A stretch of DNA of 64,000 bases, from assembly GCA_937877715.1 (NCBI GenBank), contig CALEHW010000036.1:16010-80009 (forward strand), read 5' to 3'. Both the position numbers and the translations under genes were made by a program. The first letter of the stretch is position 1; each line of letters begins with the position of its first letter. The stretch is from an uncultured Methylophaga sp. GTDB taxonomy: Bacteria > Pseudomonadota > Gammaproteobacteria > GCF-002020875. Shown piece after piece: positions 38,099 to 49,592 of this stretch. Under the pieces are notes generated by a model that was given only the letters and a program-made list of their open reading frames with translations, made no database searches and was not told where the DNA came from.

Positions 38099-41000
38099 GC
38101 CACTACTCCATGCAGATCTTGTAGCCTGTTGACCTCACGGTCATTCAGTTTTGGGAGAGCGTAGGCCAGGGCCTGGGCTCCGGCAACTGTCGTGAAATAT
38201 GTGATCTTGTGATTCAGGGTTTCACGACGGATAGAGTATGAGTCGGCAATTGCATGTTTCCCTTCCGTAGTATTGATGATGAGGTTAATCTCGCCATTCT
38301 TGATCCGGTCCACAATATGGGGGCGCCCCTCTGTCACCTTGTTGATACGCTCACATGGGATAGAGGCGCTATTAAGTGACTCTGCGGTACCATTGGTTGC
38401 AACCAGCTCGAATCCGGCATCTGACAATTCCCTGGCAACCTTGATGATCGCCTCTTTGTCACCATCACGAACACTGATGAATGCTCGTCCAGATTGAGGA
38501 AGAGGTCCACCAGCAGCAAGTTGTGATTTTGCGAAGGCCTCACCAAAGCTGCGGCCAACCCCCATCACCTCGCCGGTCGATTTCATCTCTGGCCCCAGTA
38601 GCGGATCCACTCCGGGGAATTTCACAAATGGGAAGACCGACTCTTTGACCGAGAAGTAATTGGGAACAATCTCTGTTGTTACCCCCTGCTCACTAAGGCT
38701 CTGTCCCGCCATACAGCGGGCTGCCACCTTGGCCAGTGGTCGTCCAATCGCCTTGGAGACGAAGGGAACGGTACGGGAGGCGCGAGGGTTGACCTCAAGG
38801 ACGTAGATATTCTCTCCCTCAGCAGTTTTCTGAATCGCAAACTGCACATTCATCAGACCCAACACTTTCAATTCAAGTGCCATTGCACGAGTCTGTTCAC
38901 GCAGACGATCCTGAACCTCATCCGAGAGATCATAGGGTGGTAGTGAGCATGCAGAATCACCAGAGTGAACTCCGGCCTGCTCAATATGCTGCATGATGCC
39001 GCCGATCACCACATCGGTGCCGTCACAAATCGCGTCCACATCTACCTCGATTGCATCATTGAGGAAACGGTCCAGCAGTACGGGGCTCTCATTGGAGACC
39101 TGTACGGCCTCACGGAAATAGGTCTGCAGCCCCTCAGCATCGTGGACAATCTCCATGGCCCGTCCACCCAGTACATAGGATGGGCGCACAACCAGCGGAT
39201 AACCAATCTCCTCTGCCAGTGTTAGTGCGTCATCTTCGGCACGGGCAGTACGGTTGGGTGGCTGCAGCAGACCCAGCTTGTTAAGCGCCTGCTGGAACCG
39301 CTCTCTATCCTCAGAAAGATCGATTGCATCAGGGCTGGTGCCGATAATTGGCACCCCTGCCTTTTCAAGATCCAGCGCCAGTTTCAGTGGAGTTTGGCCA
39401 CCATACTGAACGATGACTCCTGCCGGTTTTTCGGTCTCAACAACCTCCAGCACATCCTCTAGGGTGAGCGGCTCAAAGTAGAGTCGGTCAGAGGTATCAT
39501 AATCGGTAGATACAGTCTCTGGATTACAGTTGACCATAATGGTCTCGTATCCATCCTCACGCATTGCCAGCGCCGCGTGGACACAGCAGTAGTCAAACTC
39601 AATGCCCTGACCAATTCGGTTGGGGCCTCCACCAAGCACCATGATCTTCTTGTTGTCAGAGGGGCTGGATTCACACTCCTCCTCATAGGTGGAGTACATG
39701 TATGCAGTATTTGTGGGGAACTCTGCGGCACAGGTGTCTACTCGCTTGAATACCGGGCGTATATTCAGCTGGTGACGATGGCTGCGTACTGTGTATTCAT
39801 CACTCTTCAGTAGTGTTGCCAGACGTCGGTCCGAAAACCCTTTGCGTTTCAGCAGTTTCATCTGCAGCGCATCAAGGTCACTTAGCACACCCGCTGCAAC
39901 CTCTCTCTCATCCTTAAGCAGATCCTCGATCTGCACCAGGAACCAGGGGTCAATCCAGGTTGCCTCAAAGATCTCTTCCATAGACCAGCCGGCACGGAAG
40001 GCATCAGCCACATACCAGATCCGCTCAGGTCCAGGCACACGCAACTGTTTGCGTAGGGTCTCTTTCAGATTGCCTGCATCAAGTGCAATCTTCTCATCCA
40101 GCCCGTCAGCGCCCATTTCCAGCCCCCGAAGTGCCTTCTGCAGAGATTCCTGGAAGGTACGGCCGATTGCCATCACCTCACCTACCGATTTCATCTGGGT
40201 AGTGAGGGTTGCCTCTGCCTGCGGGAATTTCTCAAAGGTGAAGCGGGGAATCTTGGTTACTACATAGTCAATCGACGGCTCAAATGATGCCGGGGTAGCA
40301 CCACCTGTAATCTCATTCTGGAGCTCGTCGAGGGTGTATCCAACTGCCAGCTTGGCGGCGATCTTGGCAATCGGGAAACCGGTTGCCTTGGAGGCGAGTG
40401 CAGAGGAGCGGGAGACCCGTGGATTCATCTCGATGATGATCATTTTGCCATTCTCGGGATTGATCGCAAACTGCACATTGGAGCCGCCGGTATCGACCCC
40501 GATTTCACGCAGTACCGCCAGCGAGGCGTTACGCATGATCTGGTACTCCTTGTCTGTCAGGGTCTGTGCCGGTGCTACGGTTATGGAGTCACCGGTGTGG
40601 ACCCCCATAGGGTCAAAATTCTCGATTGAGCAGATGATTATGCAGTTATCCTTGTGGTCACGCACCACCTCCATCTCATACTCTTTCCAACCCAGTACCG
40701 ACTCCTCGATCAACAACTCATTGGTTGGGGAGAGGTCGAGACCACGTTCGCAGATCTCGGCAAACTCCTCACGATTGTAGGCAATGCCACCACCACTTCC
40801 GCCCATGGTGAACGAGGGGCGAATAATTACCGGAAAACCGAGAGAGGCCTGCACCTGCTGTGCCTCCTCCATGCTGTGGGCAATATCGGAATTTGGGGTA
40901 TCCAGCCCTATCTTGTGCATCGCATCACGGAAGCGCTCACGATCCTCGGCCTTGTCGATGGCGTTACTGGTTGCACCAACCATCTCTACATCGTACTTCT

Positions 41001-41325
41001 CCAATACACCTTCACGCTCCAGATCGAGCGCACAGTTCAGTGCAGTCTGACCGCCCATGGTTGGGAGCAGTGCATCGGGGCGCTCTTTCTCGATAATTCG
41101 TTCAACCGTCTCCCAGTAAATTGGCTCGATGTAGATCGAGTCCGCCATCTCTGGATCGGTCATGATGGTTGCAGGATTTGAGTTGACCAGAACTATCCGG
41201 AACCCCTCCTCACGCAGTGCCTTGCAGGCCTGGGCACCAGAGTAATCAAATTCACAGGCCTGCCCAATAACAATCGGGCCTGCACCAATAATCAGAATGC
41301 TTTTAATGTCGGTACGCTTTGGCAT
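38095..41325 (-). CDS. carB: Carbamoyl-phosphate synthase large chain
   Basis: The large chain makes carbamoyl phosphate from bicarbonate, ammonia and ATP for pyrimidine and arginine synthesis. The 1076-residue protein holds the two homologous ATP-grasp halves (first about 1-550, second about 555-935) and a C-terminal MGS-like allosteric domain. Key segments are [53 protein letters not shown] and [19 protein letters not shown]. It directly follows carA. Confidence 0.97.
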   Translation of the reverse strand: MPKRTDIKSILIIGAGPIVIGQACEFDYSGAQACKALREEGFRIVLVNSNPATIMTDPEMADSIYIEPIYWETVERIIEKERPDALLPTMGGQTALNCALDLEREGVLEKYDVEMVGATSNAIDKAEDRERFRDAMHKIGLDTPNSDIAHSMEEAQQVQASLGFPVIIRPSFTMGGSGGGIAYNREEFAEICERGLDLSPTNELLIEESVLGWKEYEMEVVRDHKDNCIIICSIENFDPMGVHTGDSITVAPAQTLTDKEYQIMRNASLAVLREIGVDTGGSNVQFAINPENGKMIIIEMNPRVSRSSALASKATGFPIAKIAAKLAVGYTLDELQNEITGGATPASFEPSIDYVVTKIPRFTFEKFPQAEATLTTQMKSVGEVMAIGRTFQESLQKALRGLEMGADGLDEKIALDAGNLKETLRKQLRVPGPERIWYVADAFRAGWSMEEIFEATWIDPWFLVQIEDLLKDEREVAAGVLSDLDALQMKLLKRKGFSDRRLATLLKSDEYTVRSHRHQLNIRPVFKRVDTCAAEFPTNTAYMYSTYEEECESSPSDNKKIMVLGGGPNRIGQGIEFDYCCVHAALAMREDGYETIMVNCNPETVSTDYDTSDRLYFEPLTLEDVLEVVETEKPAGVIVQYGGQTPLKLALDLEKAGVPIIGTSPDAIDLSEDRERFQQALNKLGLLQPPNRTARAEDDALTLAEEIGYPLVVRPSYVLGGRAMEIVHDAEGLQTYFREAVQVSNESPVLLDRFLNDAIEVDVDAICDGTDVVIGGIMQHIEQAGVHSGDSACSLPPYDLSDEVQDRLREQTRAMALELKVLGLMNVQFAIQKTAEGENIYVLEVNPRASRTVPFVSKAIGRPLAKVAARCMAGQSLSEQGVTTEIVPNYFSVKESVFPFVKFPGVDPLLGPEMKSTGEVMGVGRSFGEAFAKSQLAAGGPLPQSGRAFISVRDGDKEAIIKVARELSDAGFELVATNGTAESLNSASIPCERINKVTEGRPHIVDRIKNGEINLIINTTEGKHAIADSYSIRRETLNHKITYFTTVAGAQALAYALPKLNDREVNRLQDLHGVVA

Positions 41326-42488
41326 TACTCGGCTCCCTGCTCAGCTACATCACGCGCCTGTTGCATCAATTCGATAAAGTGGTCGAACAACGGGGCTACA
41401 TCATGGGGGCCCGGGCTTGCCTCTGGGTGCCCCTGAAAACTGAATGCGGGACAGTCGGTTCGCTCTACCCCCTGCAGAGACTTGTCAAAGAGAGACCTAT
41501 GAGTTGCCATCAGGTTTTCTGGAAGGCTATCTTCAGCAACTGCAAAACCGTGGTTCTGGCTGGTTATCATCACTTCACTGCTTTGTAAGTTTTGAACAGG
41601 ATGGTTGGCACCATGGTGGCCAAACTTCATCTTCTCTGTTTTAGCACCACTGGCCAGGGAGAGGAGCTGATGACCAAGACAGATACCAAATAGCGGCATC
41701 TTCTCGTCAAGCAGTCGTTTGATACTGTTCTGTGCGTAGTCGCATGGCTCGGGGTCGCCGGGGCCATTGGAGAGAAATACACCATCCGGAGTTAGGGAGA
41801 GCACCTCTTCTACCGGGGTTGTGGCCGGAACCACCTGCAGGCGACAACCACGATCCACCAGCATCCGAAGGATATTGCGCTTAACCCCGTAATCATAGAC
41901 CACAACATGCCATGGCAGTGAGGATGGGTTTTGTATCGGGGCTGGCAACCCCTCTTCAAGTTCCCAGCTTCCCTGTTCCCAATCGTACTGTTTGTCGGTG
42001 GTTACCTCTCTGGCCAGATCCATGCCTTGTAGTCCAGGAAAGGCCTTTGCTGCCTCAATGGCGGCATTCTCATCAATCTGATCACCTGCAACTATACAGC
42101 CGCTCTGTGCACCCTTCTCTCTGAGAATTCTGGTTAGGCGACGGGTATCGATACCGGCAATTGCAACTGTATTATTACGTACTAGGTATTCGGTAAGAGT
42201 CTCCCTGCTACGCCAGTTACTCTGAATCTGCGAACGATCACGAATAACCAGCCCCGCAGTCATCACTACAGAGGACTCTTCATCTTCCGGATTCGTTCCA
42301 ACATTACCAATATGTGGATAGGTCAACGTCACTATTTGACGCATATATGAGGGGTCGGTCAGGATCTCCTGGTAGCCGGTCATTGCGGTATTAAATACCA
42401 CCTCACCTGCTGTCTCACCAGAAATACCAATTGACTCCCCGTAAAAGAGGCTACCATCTTCTAGTGCCAGTATTGCAGGTGTTGCCAT
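41325..42488 (-). CDS. carA: Carbamoyl-phosphate synthase small chain
   Basis: This is the glutamine amidotransferase subunit that feeds ammonia to CarB. The class I glutaminase domain has [21 protein letters not shown] (nucleophile Cys) and the catalytic His/Glu in [12 protein letters not shown]. The start at 42488 ([18 protein letters not shown]) matches family N-termini. An ATG five codons upstream (42503) exists but lies within 2 nt of the U-run of a terminator-like hairpin. It touches carB at a single base. Confidence 0.95.
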   Translation of the reverse strand: MATPAILALEDGSLFYGESIGISGETAGEVVFNTAMTGYQEILTDPSYMRQIVTLTYPHIGNVGTNPEDEESSVVMTAGLVIRDRSQIQSNWRSRETLTEYLVRNNTVAIAGIDTRRLTRILREKGAQSGCIVAGDQIDENAAIEAAKAFPGLQGMDLAREVTTDKQYDWEQGSWELEEGLPAPIQNPSSLPWHVVVYDYGVKRNILRMLVDRGCRLQVVPATTPVEEVLSLTPDGVFLSNGPGDPEPCDYAQNSIKRLLDEKMPLFGICLGHQLLSLASGAKTEKMKFGHHGANHPVQNLQSSEVMITSQNHGFAVAEDSLPENLMATHRSLFDKSLQGVERTDCPAFSFQGHPEASPGPHDVAPLFDHFIELMQQARDVAEQGAE

Positions 42489-42504
42489 AGTTGATTCGCG
42501 CATA

Positions 42505-42536
42505 GAAAACGGGATTCACTGTTACGCAAGTCCCGT
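42505..42536 (-). terminator. Terminator-like hairpin just upstream of carA
   Basis: On the minus strand arms ACGGGACTT (42528-42536) and AATCCCGT (42509-42516) pair with a one-base bulge around an 11-nt loop. They are followed by TTTT (42505-42508), about 16 nt before the carA start. It could separate dapB transcription from carA or act as an attenuator. No ligand-sensing leader was recognised. Confidence 0.5.
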
Positions 42537-42686
42537 GTTCAAACTCCAGTCGGTCTAGCATCCGCCCAGAATGGGGGGGATTTGGTAAATTCTACTCCGA
42601 GCGCCCCAAAACGTCCATGCCCTGCCCGTGAAAAATTACTGTTTTCTTATAAAACCAGCCATGGAAGCGGTCCTGACCCCGTATAC

Positions 42687-43532
<846 letters not shown>

Positions 43533-43574
43533 TTAATCGCCTAATATAGAAGCACGGTTCTGTTGATGATAATA

Positions 43575-44711
43575 CTACTCAGCCAGATCCTCAAAAAATC
43601 CTTTGACCTTGTCGAGCCAAGATGTGTGATGGGGGCTATGTCTCTCTCGCTTCTCATCCAGGGACTCACCAAACTCCTGCAACAGCTCCTTCTGCTTGCT
43701 ACTCAATTTTATCGGGGTCTCGACAATCATCCGGCATAACAGATCTCCTGTTCCACTGCTACGGACCGATTTCACCCCCTTGCCTCGGAGGCGGAACAGT
43801 TTTCCGGTCTGCGACTCGGCAGGAATCTTCAATTTGACGCATTGACTGTTCCCCAGACAGGGCACATCAACCTCACCACCTAGAGTTGCAGTCACCATGC
43901 TGACAGGTATCTCACAGTAGAGGTCATCCCCATCCCGCTTGAAAATAGCATGCTCCCTGACGGAGACCTCAACAAAAAGATCACCTGATGGGCCACCATT
44001 TTCACCGGGCTCACCCTCACCACTAAGGCGGATACGGTCCCCTGTATCCACGCCCCCGGGGATCTTGACTGAGAGTGTCTTCTCCTTTTTGATCTTGCCA
44101 GCCCCGTGACAGGCAGCACATGGATTCTTGATCTCTTTGCCAGAACCATGACAAGTTGGACAGGCTTGGGCAACCGAGAAGAATCCCTGCTGCATACGCA
44201 CCTTGCCAGCACCGGCACAGGTGTTACAGGTGGCGGGAGTAGTGCCAGGTTTTGCCCCTGTACCACTACATTTCCCGCAAATCTCCATGGCCGGAATACG
44301 AATCTCACGGGTAATTCCACTGATCGCCTCCTCCAGCGTCAGCTCCATCCGGTAGGCAAGGTCAGATCCACGGTAGACCTGGGGCCCACCTCTGCCACGA
44401 CCACCGCCAAAGATATCGCCAAAGAATTCGTCAAAGGCATCGCCAACACCACCGAAACCAGCTCCATGACCACCACCCATTGAGGGGTCAACCCCAGCAT
44501 GCCCAAATTGATCATATGCAGCACGCTTCTGGGTATCTCCAAGAACCTCATACGCCTCCTTGAGCTCCTTGAATTTCTCCTCTGCATCATCGCTATCAGG
44601 GTTACGATCAGGGTGATACTTCATTGCCATTCGACGATAGGCTTTTTTCAGGTCGCCCTCACTGGCATTTCTGTCAACCCCAAGAACCTCGTAGTAATCT
44701 CTTTTAGACAT
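43575..44711 (-). CDS. dnaJ: Chaperone protein DnaJ
   Basis: This is a type I Hsp40 co-chaperone. The 378-residue protein has a J domain with the HPD motif ([13 protein letters not shown]), a Gly/Phe-rich stretch (about 75-110), a zinc-finger region with four CxxCxGxG-type repeats ([40 protein letters not shown]) and a C-terminal substrate domain. It lies downstream of dnaK, separated by a 144-nt gap with a palindrome. Confidence 0.97.
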   Translation of the reverse strand: MSKRDYYEVLGVDRNASEGDLKKAYRRMAMKYHPDRNPDSDDAEEKFKELKEAYEVLGDTQKRAAYDQFGHAGVDPSMGGGHGAGFGGVGDAFDEFFGDIFGGGRGRGGPQVYRGSDLAYRMELTLEEAISGITREIRIPAMEICGKCSGTGAKPGTTPATCNTCAGAGKVRMQQGFFSVAQACPTCHGSGKEIKNPCAACHGAGKIKKEKTLSVKIPGGVDTGDRIRLSGEGEPGENGGPSGDLFVEVSVREHAIFKRDGDDLYCEIPVSMVTATLGGEVDVPCLGNSQCVKLKIPAESQTGKLFRLRGKGVKSVRSSGTGDLLCRMIVETPIKLSSKQKELLQEFGESLDEKRERHSPHHTSWLDKVKGFFEDLAE

Positions 44712-44767
44712 GTTATTTTTCAGGTAGTTACTTGATATTTTAGCATCTTATATATTAAGATATTCAA

Positions 44768-44833
44768 AACCACAGAGAGCACAGAGCATGCCAAGATAAA
44801 CATAATCCTGCATGCTCTGTGCCCCTTGTGGTT
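44768..44833. repeat. Imperfect 24-bp palindrome between dnaK and dnaJ
   Basis: Arms 44768-44791 and 44810-44833 pair with three mismatches around an 18-nt loop. The AACCACAGAG start is a motif seen in dispersed intergenic repeats of many bacteria. It could slow transcription from dnaK to dnaJ or stabilise the dnaK mRNA 3' end. Confidence 0.65.
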
Positions 44834-44854
44834 GCACAGACTGTTTGATTAACG

Positions 44855-46774
44855 TTACTTCTTGTCGTCTACCTCTTCAAACTCGGCATCAACTACATCG
44901 TCATCCTGTGATCCTGCTCCACCATCTGCTCCACCAGGAGCTGCCGCCCCCTCTTCTGGCTGACTATACATGCGCTCTGCCATTTTAGATGAGGCCTCGG
45001 CCAAGGCCTTGCTCTTCTCTTCGATCACTGCGGCATCATCATCCTTCATTACAGCCTCAAGCTCAGAAATTGCAGACTCAATGGCACCCTTTTCATCAGC
45101 CTCCACTTGGTCTCCGGCCTCTTCCATTGCCTTGCGGGTGGAGTGGATAAGGCCATCTGCCTGGTTGCGGGCATCAACCAGTTCGTGGAATTTCTTGTCC
45201 TCATCAGCATGCGCCTCGGCATCGGCAACCATCTTCTCGACCTCTTCATCACTGAGACCACTCGATGCCTTGATAATGATGGATTGCTCTTTACCAGTTG
45301 CCTTGTCTTTTGCAGATACATTAAGGATGCCGTTGGCATCAATATCGAGGCTAACCTCAATCTGAGGTGTACCACGTGGTGCAGGTGGAATATCAGTCAG
45401 ATCAAAACGGCCAAGTGATTTATTTGCAGAGGCCTGCTCACGCTCACCCTGCAATACATGCACCGTAACTGCACTCTGATTATCATCTGCTGTAGAGAAG
45501 GTCTGCTGTGCCTTGGTTGGAATTGTTGTGTTCTTGTCAATCAGCTTAGTCATTACCCCACCCATGGTCTCGATTCCGAGAGAGAGTGGCGTTACATCCA
45601 ATAGCAGAACGTCATTTACATCACCAGCCAGCACTCCACCCTGAATTGCTGCGCCCATCGCTACCGCCTCATCAGGATTGACATCCTTGCGTGGCTCCTT
45701 GCCGAAGAAGGCCTGAACCTGCTCCTGAACCTTGGGCATACGGGTCTGTCCACCAACCAAGATTACATCCTTGATCTCAGAGGCAGAGAGCCCCGCATCC
45801 TTTAGTGCAACACGACACGGTTCAATCGAGCGCTGTACCAGATCATCTACCAGGGATTCCAGTTTGGCGCGGGTCATCTTGATATTCATATGTTTTGGGC
45901 CAGAGGCATCGGCAGTAACATATGGCAGATTGATATCGGTCTGCTGACTGGAGGAGAGCTCGATCTTCGCCTTCTCTGCAGCCTCTTTCAGACGCTGCAA
46001 CGCCATTGGATCGTTGGAGAGATCAACCCCCTGATCCTTTTTAAACTCATCAACCAGGTAGTCCATGATGCGGTTATCAAAGTCCTCACCACCGAGGAAG
46101 GTGTCGCCATTGGTTGCCAACACCTCAAACTGATGCTCACCGTCAATCTCTGCGATCTCGATAATGGAGACATCGAAAGTACCACCACCAAGGTCATAAA
46201 CAGCGATGGTGCGGTCACCCTCTTTCTTATCCATACCGTAGGCCAGTGCCGCCGCAGTTGGCTCATTGATGATTCGCTTGACCTCAAGACCGGCAATCTT
46301 GCCTGCATCCTTGGTCGCCTGACGCTGGGAGTCATTGAAATATGCGGGAACAGTTACTACGGCCTCGGTGACATCCTCACCCAGATACTCCTCAGCAGTC
46401 TTCTTCATCTTCTGAAGAACACGGGCAGAGACCTCCGGTGCAGCCATCTTGTTGTCCCCAACCTGAACCCAGGCATCCCCATTGTCTGCCTTGACGATGC
46501 TGTACGGCACCAAGTCAATATCCTTCTGCACAACCTTGTCCTCGAAACGGCGTCCAATCAGCCGCTTGATCGCAAACAGGGTATTGTGCGGATTGGTAAC
46601 AGCCTGACGTTTTGCAGACTGCCCAACCAGAACCTCGCCATCAGCGGTATAGCCGATTACTGATGGCGTGGTACGTGCCCCCTCACTATTCTCAATTACT
46701 CGCGCCTTGCCGCCCTCAAGTACTGCTACACAAGAGTTGGTTGTTCCCAAATCAATTCCGATAATCTTTCCCAT
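44855..46774 (-). CDS. dnaK: Chaperone protein DnaK (Hsp70)
   Basis: The 639-residue protein has the three Hsp70 signatures: [13 protein letters not shown] at the start, [15 protein letters not shown] about residue 195 and [14 protein letters not shown] about 340. The substrate-binding domain and a lid ending in an acidic [16 protein letters not shown] tail follow. A clear sigma-32 promoter lies 66-93 nt upstream (46840-46867). It is followed by dnaJ and preceded by grpE and hrcA. Confidence 0.98.
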   Translation of the reverse strand: MGKIIGIDLGTTNSCVAVLEGGKARVIENSEGARTTPSVIGYTADGEVLVGQSAKRQAVTNPHNTLFAIKRLIGRRFEDKVVQKDIDLVPYSIVKADNGDAWVQVGDNKMAAPEVSARVLQKMKKTAEEYLGEDVTEAVVTVPAYFNDSQRQATKDAGKIAGLEVKRIINEPTAAALAYGMDKKEGDRTIAVYDLGGGTFDVSIIEIAEIDGEHQFEVLATNGDTFLGGEDFDNRIMDYLVDEFKKDQGVDLSNDPMALQRLKEAAEKAKIELSSSQQTDINLPYVTADASGPKHMNIKMTRAKLESLVDDLVQRSIEPCRVALKDAGLSASEIKDVILVGGQTRMPKVQEQVQAFFGKEPRKDVNPDEAVAMGAAIQGGVLAGDVNDVLLLDVTPLSLGIETMGGVMTKLIDKNTTIPTKAQQTFSTADDNQSAVTVHVLQGEREQASANKSLGRFDLTDIPPAPRGTPQIEVSLDIDANGILNVSAKDKATGKEQSIIIKASSGLSDEEVEKMVADAEAHADEDKKFHELVDARNQADGLIHSTRKAMEEAGDQVEADEKGAIESAISELEAVMKDDDAAVIEEKSKALAEASSKMAERMYSQPEEGAAAPGGADGGAGSQDDDVVDAEFEEVDDKK

Positions 46775-46839
46775 AATATTCTCTCTCTAGTTTCAATTTT
46801 TTCAATTAGTTATGTTGATCGCTTTACTCTCTCTACCTG

Positions 46840-46867
46840 ATATGGGGACTCTTTTTTCCATTTCAAG
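46840..46867 (-). promoter_or_regulatory. Sigma-32 heat-shock promoter of dnaK
   Basis: On the minus strand CTTGAAA (46861-46867) and CCCCATAT (46840-46847) are separated by 13 nt, a near-exact match to the RpoH consensus CTTGAAA-N11-16-CCCCATNT. A TTGACA just upstream (46874-46879) has no good -10 partner. Confidence 0.85.
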
Positions 46868-46892
46868 AAAACATGTCAACTGTTTCAAATAT

Positions 46893-47507
46893 TTATGAAC
46901 TCACAATAACCCTGGCTGGACGCAACAGGCGCTCATTCAGGGTATACCCCTTCTGCACCACATCCATAACCGTGTTTGGCTCCATATCAGGGTTGGGCAC
47001 CATAGTCATCGCCTCATGCTGCTCCGGGTCAAAACGGACACCTTGTGCATCCATCACCTCGATATTGAACTTCTCCAGCACCCCAAATAGCTGTTTACTT
47101 GTCAGCTCCATTCCCTCAAGAATGGTTAAGACATCATCGCTATCTCTGGCCGCCACCAACCCCAGATCAATACTGTCTGCAACAGCCAGTAATTCCCGAG
47201 CAAAGGATTCCAGGGCGAATTTGCGTGCGTTCTGAACGTCACGAGCAGTTCTCTTTCTGAGATTCTCCATCTCCGCCTGTACCCGTGTCATCCGATCCAG
47301 ATACTCTGCCGCCTGCGCCTTGGCTGCCTCTAGTTCAGAATCTGTCGTAGTCTCCCCGGCTGACTCGTCTTCTTCGATATCGCCCCCACCCTGAACATCT
47401 AAATTCTCTTCATCTGTTGACTCAACAGCAGACACATCTTGCTCCTGACCGATCTCATCTATATCTACACTATCCTCTTCTGAGGATGCAACTTCCTTTT
47501 TGCTCAT
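46893..47507 (-). CDS. grpE: Nucleotide exchange factor GrpE
   Basis: GrpE releases ADP from DnaK. The 204-residue protein has an acidic N-terminus, a long coiled coil (about 60-115; YLDRMTRVQAEMENLRKRT) and a C-terminal beta domain (FDPEQHEAMTMVPNPDMEPNTV). The family signature VVQKGYTLNERLLRPARVIVS is at the end. It lies between hrcA and dnaK. A sigma-32-like promoter overlaps the hrcA stop. Confidence 0.96.
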   Translation of the reverse strand: MSKKEVASSEEDSVDIDEIGQEQDVSAVESTDEENLDVQGGGDIEEDESAGETTTDSELEAAKAQAAEYLDRMTRVQAEMENLRKRTARDVQNARKFALESFARELLAVADSIDLGLVAARDSDDVLTILEGMELTSKQLFGVLEKFNIEVMDAQGVRFDPEQHEAMTMVPNPDMEPNTVMDVVQKGYTLNERLLRPARVIVSS

Positions 47508-47550
47508 CCAAAAATCCTTTCTACTTCTCTAAATTGGCTGCCATTATAGG

Positions 47551-47575
47551 TTGGGGCTATCTCATGGAATTCAAG
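47551..47575 (-). promoter_or_regulatory. Sigma-32-like promoter of grpE
   Basis: On the minus strand CTTGAAT (47569-47575) and CCCCAA (47551-47556) are 12 nt apart. The site overlaps the end of hrcA and lies 44-68 nt upstream of the grpE start. A TATAAT 6 nt further on may add a sigma-70 component. Confidence 0.6.
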
Positions 47576-48606
47576 GCGGAACCCAAAATTTTTGCTGTCA
47601 TGTCAACCACAGGAATCACTTTGTCATATGCCATTCTGGTTGGACCAACCACACCAAGTACACCGACCACCCCATCCTCATGACGATATGGTGCCGTTAC
47701 CACACTGCAGTCATCAAATGAGCTATATCCTGACTCTTCTCCGATAAAGACCTGAACCCCGTCAGCCTCCATACACTGGTCCAGCAGATGGATCATGTCC
47801 CGCTTCTCGCCAAAGGCATCAAACAGCTGCCGCAGGCGATCCATCTCACACAGCTCACCATACTCCATCAACCTGGAGCGACCAGAGACCACTACATCAT
47901 CTTCTCCAACTTTCCCGGAGGTGACAACCTGTTGAGCCATCCTCACGATCCCCTGCATCGCCCCATCCATCTCGCCTCTGGCCCGCTCCAGCTCCTCCAC
48001 CAGACGAGCACGGACTACAGATAGCTCCTCCCCTACAAATGTCCGGTTGAACCAGTTTGCCGCCTGCCTCAACTCAGATTCGGATAATGTTCGGTCAGTC
48101 TGCAGAATGCGGTTCTGCACCTCATTGCCATTAGTCACCAAAATAGCCAGCACCCTCCCCTCGGAGAGGGAGAGAAACTCCAGTTGACGCAGCACCATCT
48201 GCCCACGCTTGGGAACCATCACCACGCTTGCCATTTGTGTCAGCTGAGAGAGCAGAGAGGATGCGGTCGATAGCACCTCGCCGGCACTCTTCTCACGATC
48301 GGAGATCTCGCTCTCCAGTTGGTTGAGTTGCACTCTCTCCAGGGGCTGAATCTTGACCATGCTATCCACAAAGAGGCGATATCCTCTCTGGGTTGGAATA
48401 CGTCCCGCTGAGGTGTGAGGGGATTGGATCAGCCCCATACTCTCCAGATCCGACATGGTATTGCGGATGGTGGCAGCACTGACTTTGAGACCAGAATCTC
48501 TGGAGAGGGTCGTCGACCCTACCGGACGGCCATCACGGATATGGTGCTCGACCAGAACCTTCAGCAGGTGCTGCGCCCGTTCAGTCAATGAAATTTCACT
48601 ACTCAT
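47557..48606 (-). CDS. hrcA: Heat-inducible transcription repressor HrcA
   Basis: HrcA binds CIRCE operators and represses chaperone genes. The 349-residue protein has an N-terminal winged helix (LTERAQHLLKVLVEHHIRDGRPVGS, then KVSAATIRNTMSDLESMGLI) and the family C-terminal domain. HrcA is not universal in Gammaproteobacteria and is absent from enterics. It is divergent from nadK, and a CIRCE element lies in the 115-nt gap. Confidence 0.94.
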   Translation of the reverse strand: MSSEISLTERAQHLLKVLVEHHIRDGRPVGSTTLSRDSGLKVSAATIRNTMSDLESMGLIQSPHTSAGRIPTQRGYRLFVDSMVKIQPLERVQLNQLESEISDREKSAGEVLSTASSLLSQLTQMASVVMVPKRGQMVLRQLEFLSLSEGRVLAILVTNGNEVQNRILQTDRTLSESELRQAANWFNRTFVGEELSVVRARLVEELERARGEMDGAMQGIVRMAQQVVTSGKVGEDDVVVSGRSRLMEYGELCEMDRLRQLFDAFGEKRDMIHLLDQCMEADGVQVFIGEESGYSSFDDCSVVTAPYRHEDGVVGVLGVVGPTRMAYDKVIPVVDMTAKILGSALNSMR

Positions 48607-48658
48607 AGGTGGCGATAAAGAGTGGTATAGTGTTCAGGATATGGCAAGGACGCGAAGA

Positions 48659-48685
48659 TTAGCACTCGACCGCCCGGAGTGCCAG
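48659..48685. promoter_or_regulatory. CIRCE operator between hrcA and nadK
   Basis: TTAGCACTC (48659-48667), 9 nt, then GAGTGCCAG (48677-48685) match the CIRCE consensus TTAGCACTC-N9-GAGTGCTAA at 16 of 18 positions. It is 53 nt upstream of hrcA and 37 nt upstream of nadK, so HrcA could repress either or both. Confidence 0.85.
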
Positions 48686-48721
48686 TGTTGCTATGAAAAT
48701 TGAGTTAGAGAAGGGGAGAGC

Positions 48722-49591
48722 ATGGAGTACAGATTCCACAAAATAGGCATTATTGGCAAGTTTGGGGCCCCCACCGTAGGGGAGACTCTGCTCTCTCTGA
48801 CCCGCTGCCTGCTCGACAAAAAGCTTGGACTCTTCATGGATGAGGATACCGCCAGACGGCACCCTGAAAACAGTCTTCCAGTGGTCAGCAGAGAGGAGAT
48901 GGGGGAGCAGTGTGATCTTGCCATTGTGGTTGGTGGAGATGGCTCTTTCCTCAATGCGGCACGCTCCCTTGCCCGTTTTGATATCCCCATGCTCGGCATC
49001 AATCTCGGCAGGCTCGGATTTCTCACCGATATTGCACCATCACAGATCGATACCCATATGGAGCAGATACTGCTTGGTGATTTCACCGAGGAGAGACGCT
49101 GTCTGCTCAACAGCCACATTCTGCGTGATGGTGAGTGCATGGCCGAGGGTGCAGCACTCAACGATGTAGTTATCCACAAACTCGATATTGCACGAATGAT
49201 CGAATTCGAGACTCATATCAATGGCGAGTTCGTCAACCGTCAGCGCTCCGACGGCCTTATTGTATCAACCCCAACCGGCTCCACCGCCTACGCACTCTCT
49301 GGAGGAGGCCCCATTCTCGCCCCCTCCCTGAGGGCTGTGGTACTGGTGCCGATCTGTCCCCATACATTGAGTAATCGCCCCATAGTGGTCCCTGGAGACA
49401 GTGAGATCGAAATCACTATCATGGGGACCAGTGGCCACGCCCAGGTGACCCGGGATGGCCAAAGCAACCAGACTCTGATGGCTGGAGACAAGGTGCTGGT
49501 CAAGCGCTACGGCCATGCAATCCAGCTTATCCACCCCTCCAGCTACAGCCCATTTCAGGTACTGAGGCAGAAACTGGGCTGGTCGGGATAA
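48722..49591 (+). CDS. nadK: NAD kinase
   Basis: NAD kinase phosphorylates NAD to NADP. The 289-residue protein has the catalytic GGDG motif in AIVVGGDGSFLNAAR (about 70-85), GINLGRLGFLTDI, the LNDVVIHK segment, TPTGSTAYALSGGGPI and a C-terminal beta domain. The ATG at 48722 follows a GGGGAGAG ribosome site. It is followed by recN after 1 nt, and preceded by a CIRCE operator shared with divergent hrcA. Confidence 0.96.
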   Translation: MEYRFHKIGIIGKFGAPTVGETLLSLTRCLLDKKLGLFMDEDTARRHPENSLPVVSREEMGEQCDLAIVVGGDGSFLNAARSLARFDIPMLGINLGRLGFLTDIAPSQIDTHMEQILLGDFTEERRCLLNSHILRDGECMAEGAALNDVVIHKLDIARMIEFETHINGEFVNRQRSDGLIVSTPTGSTAYALSGGGPILAPSLRAVVLVPICPHTLSNRPIVVPGDSEIEITIMGTSGHAQVTRDGQSNQTLMAGDKVLVKRYGHAIQLIHPSSYSPFQVLRQKLGWSG

Positions 49592-49592
49592 G

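Noticed and set aside
45890..46663. Long open frame on the strand opposite dnaK (257 codons)
   Set aside because: Reading frames antisense to Hsp70 genes are a well-known artefact of codon bias. It has no family motif and dnaK is unambiguous.
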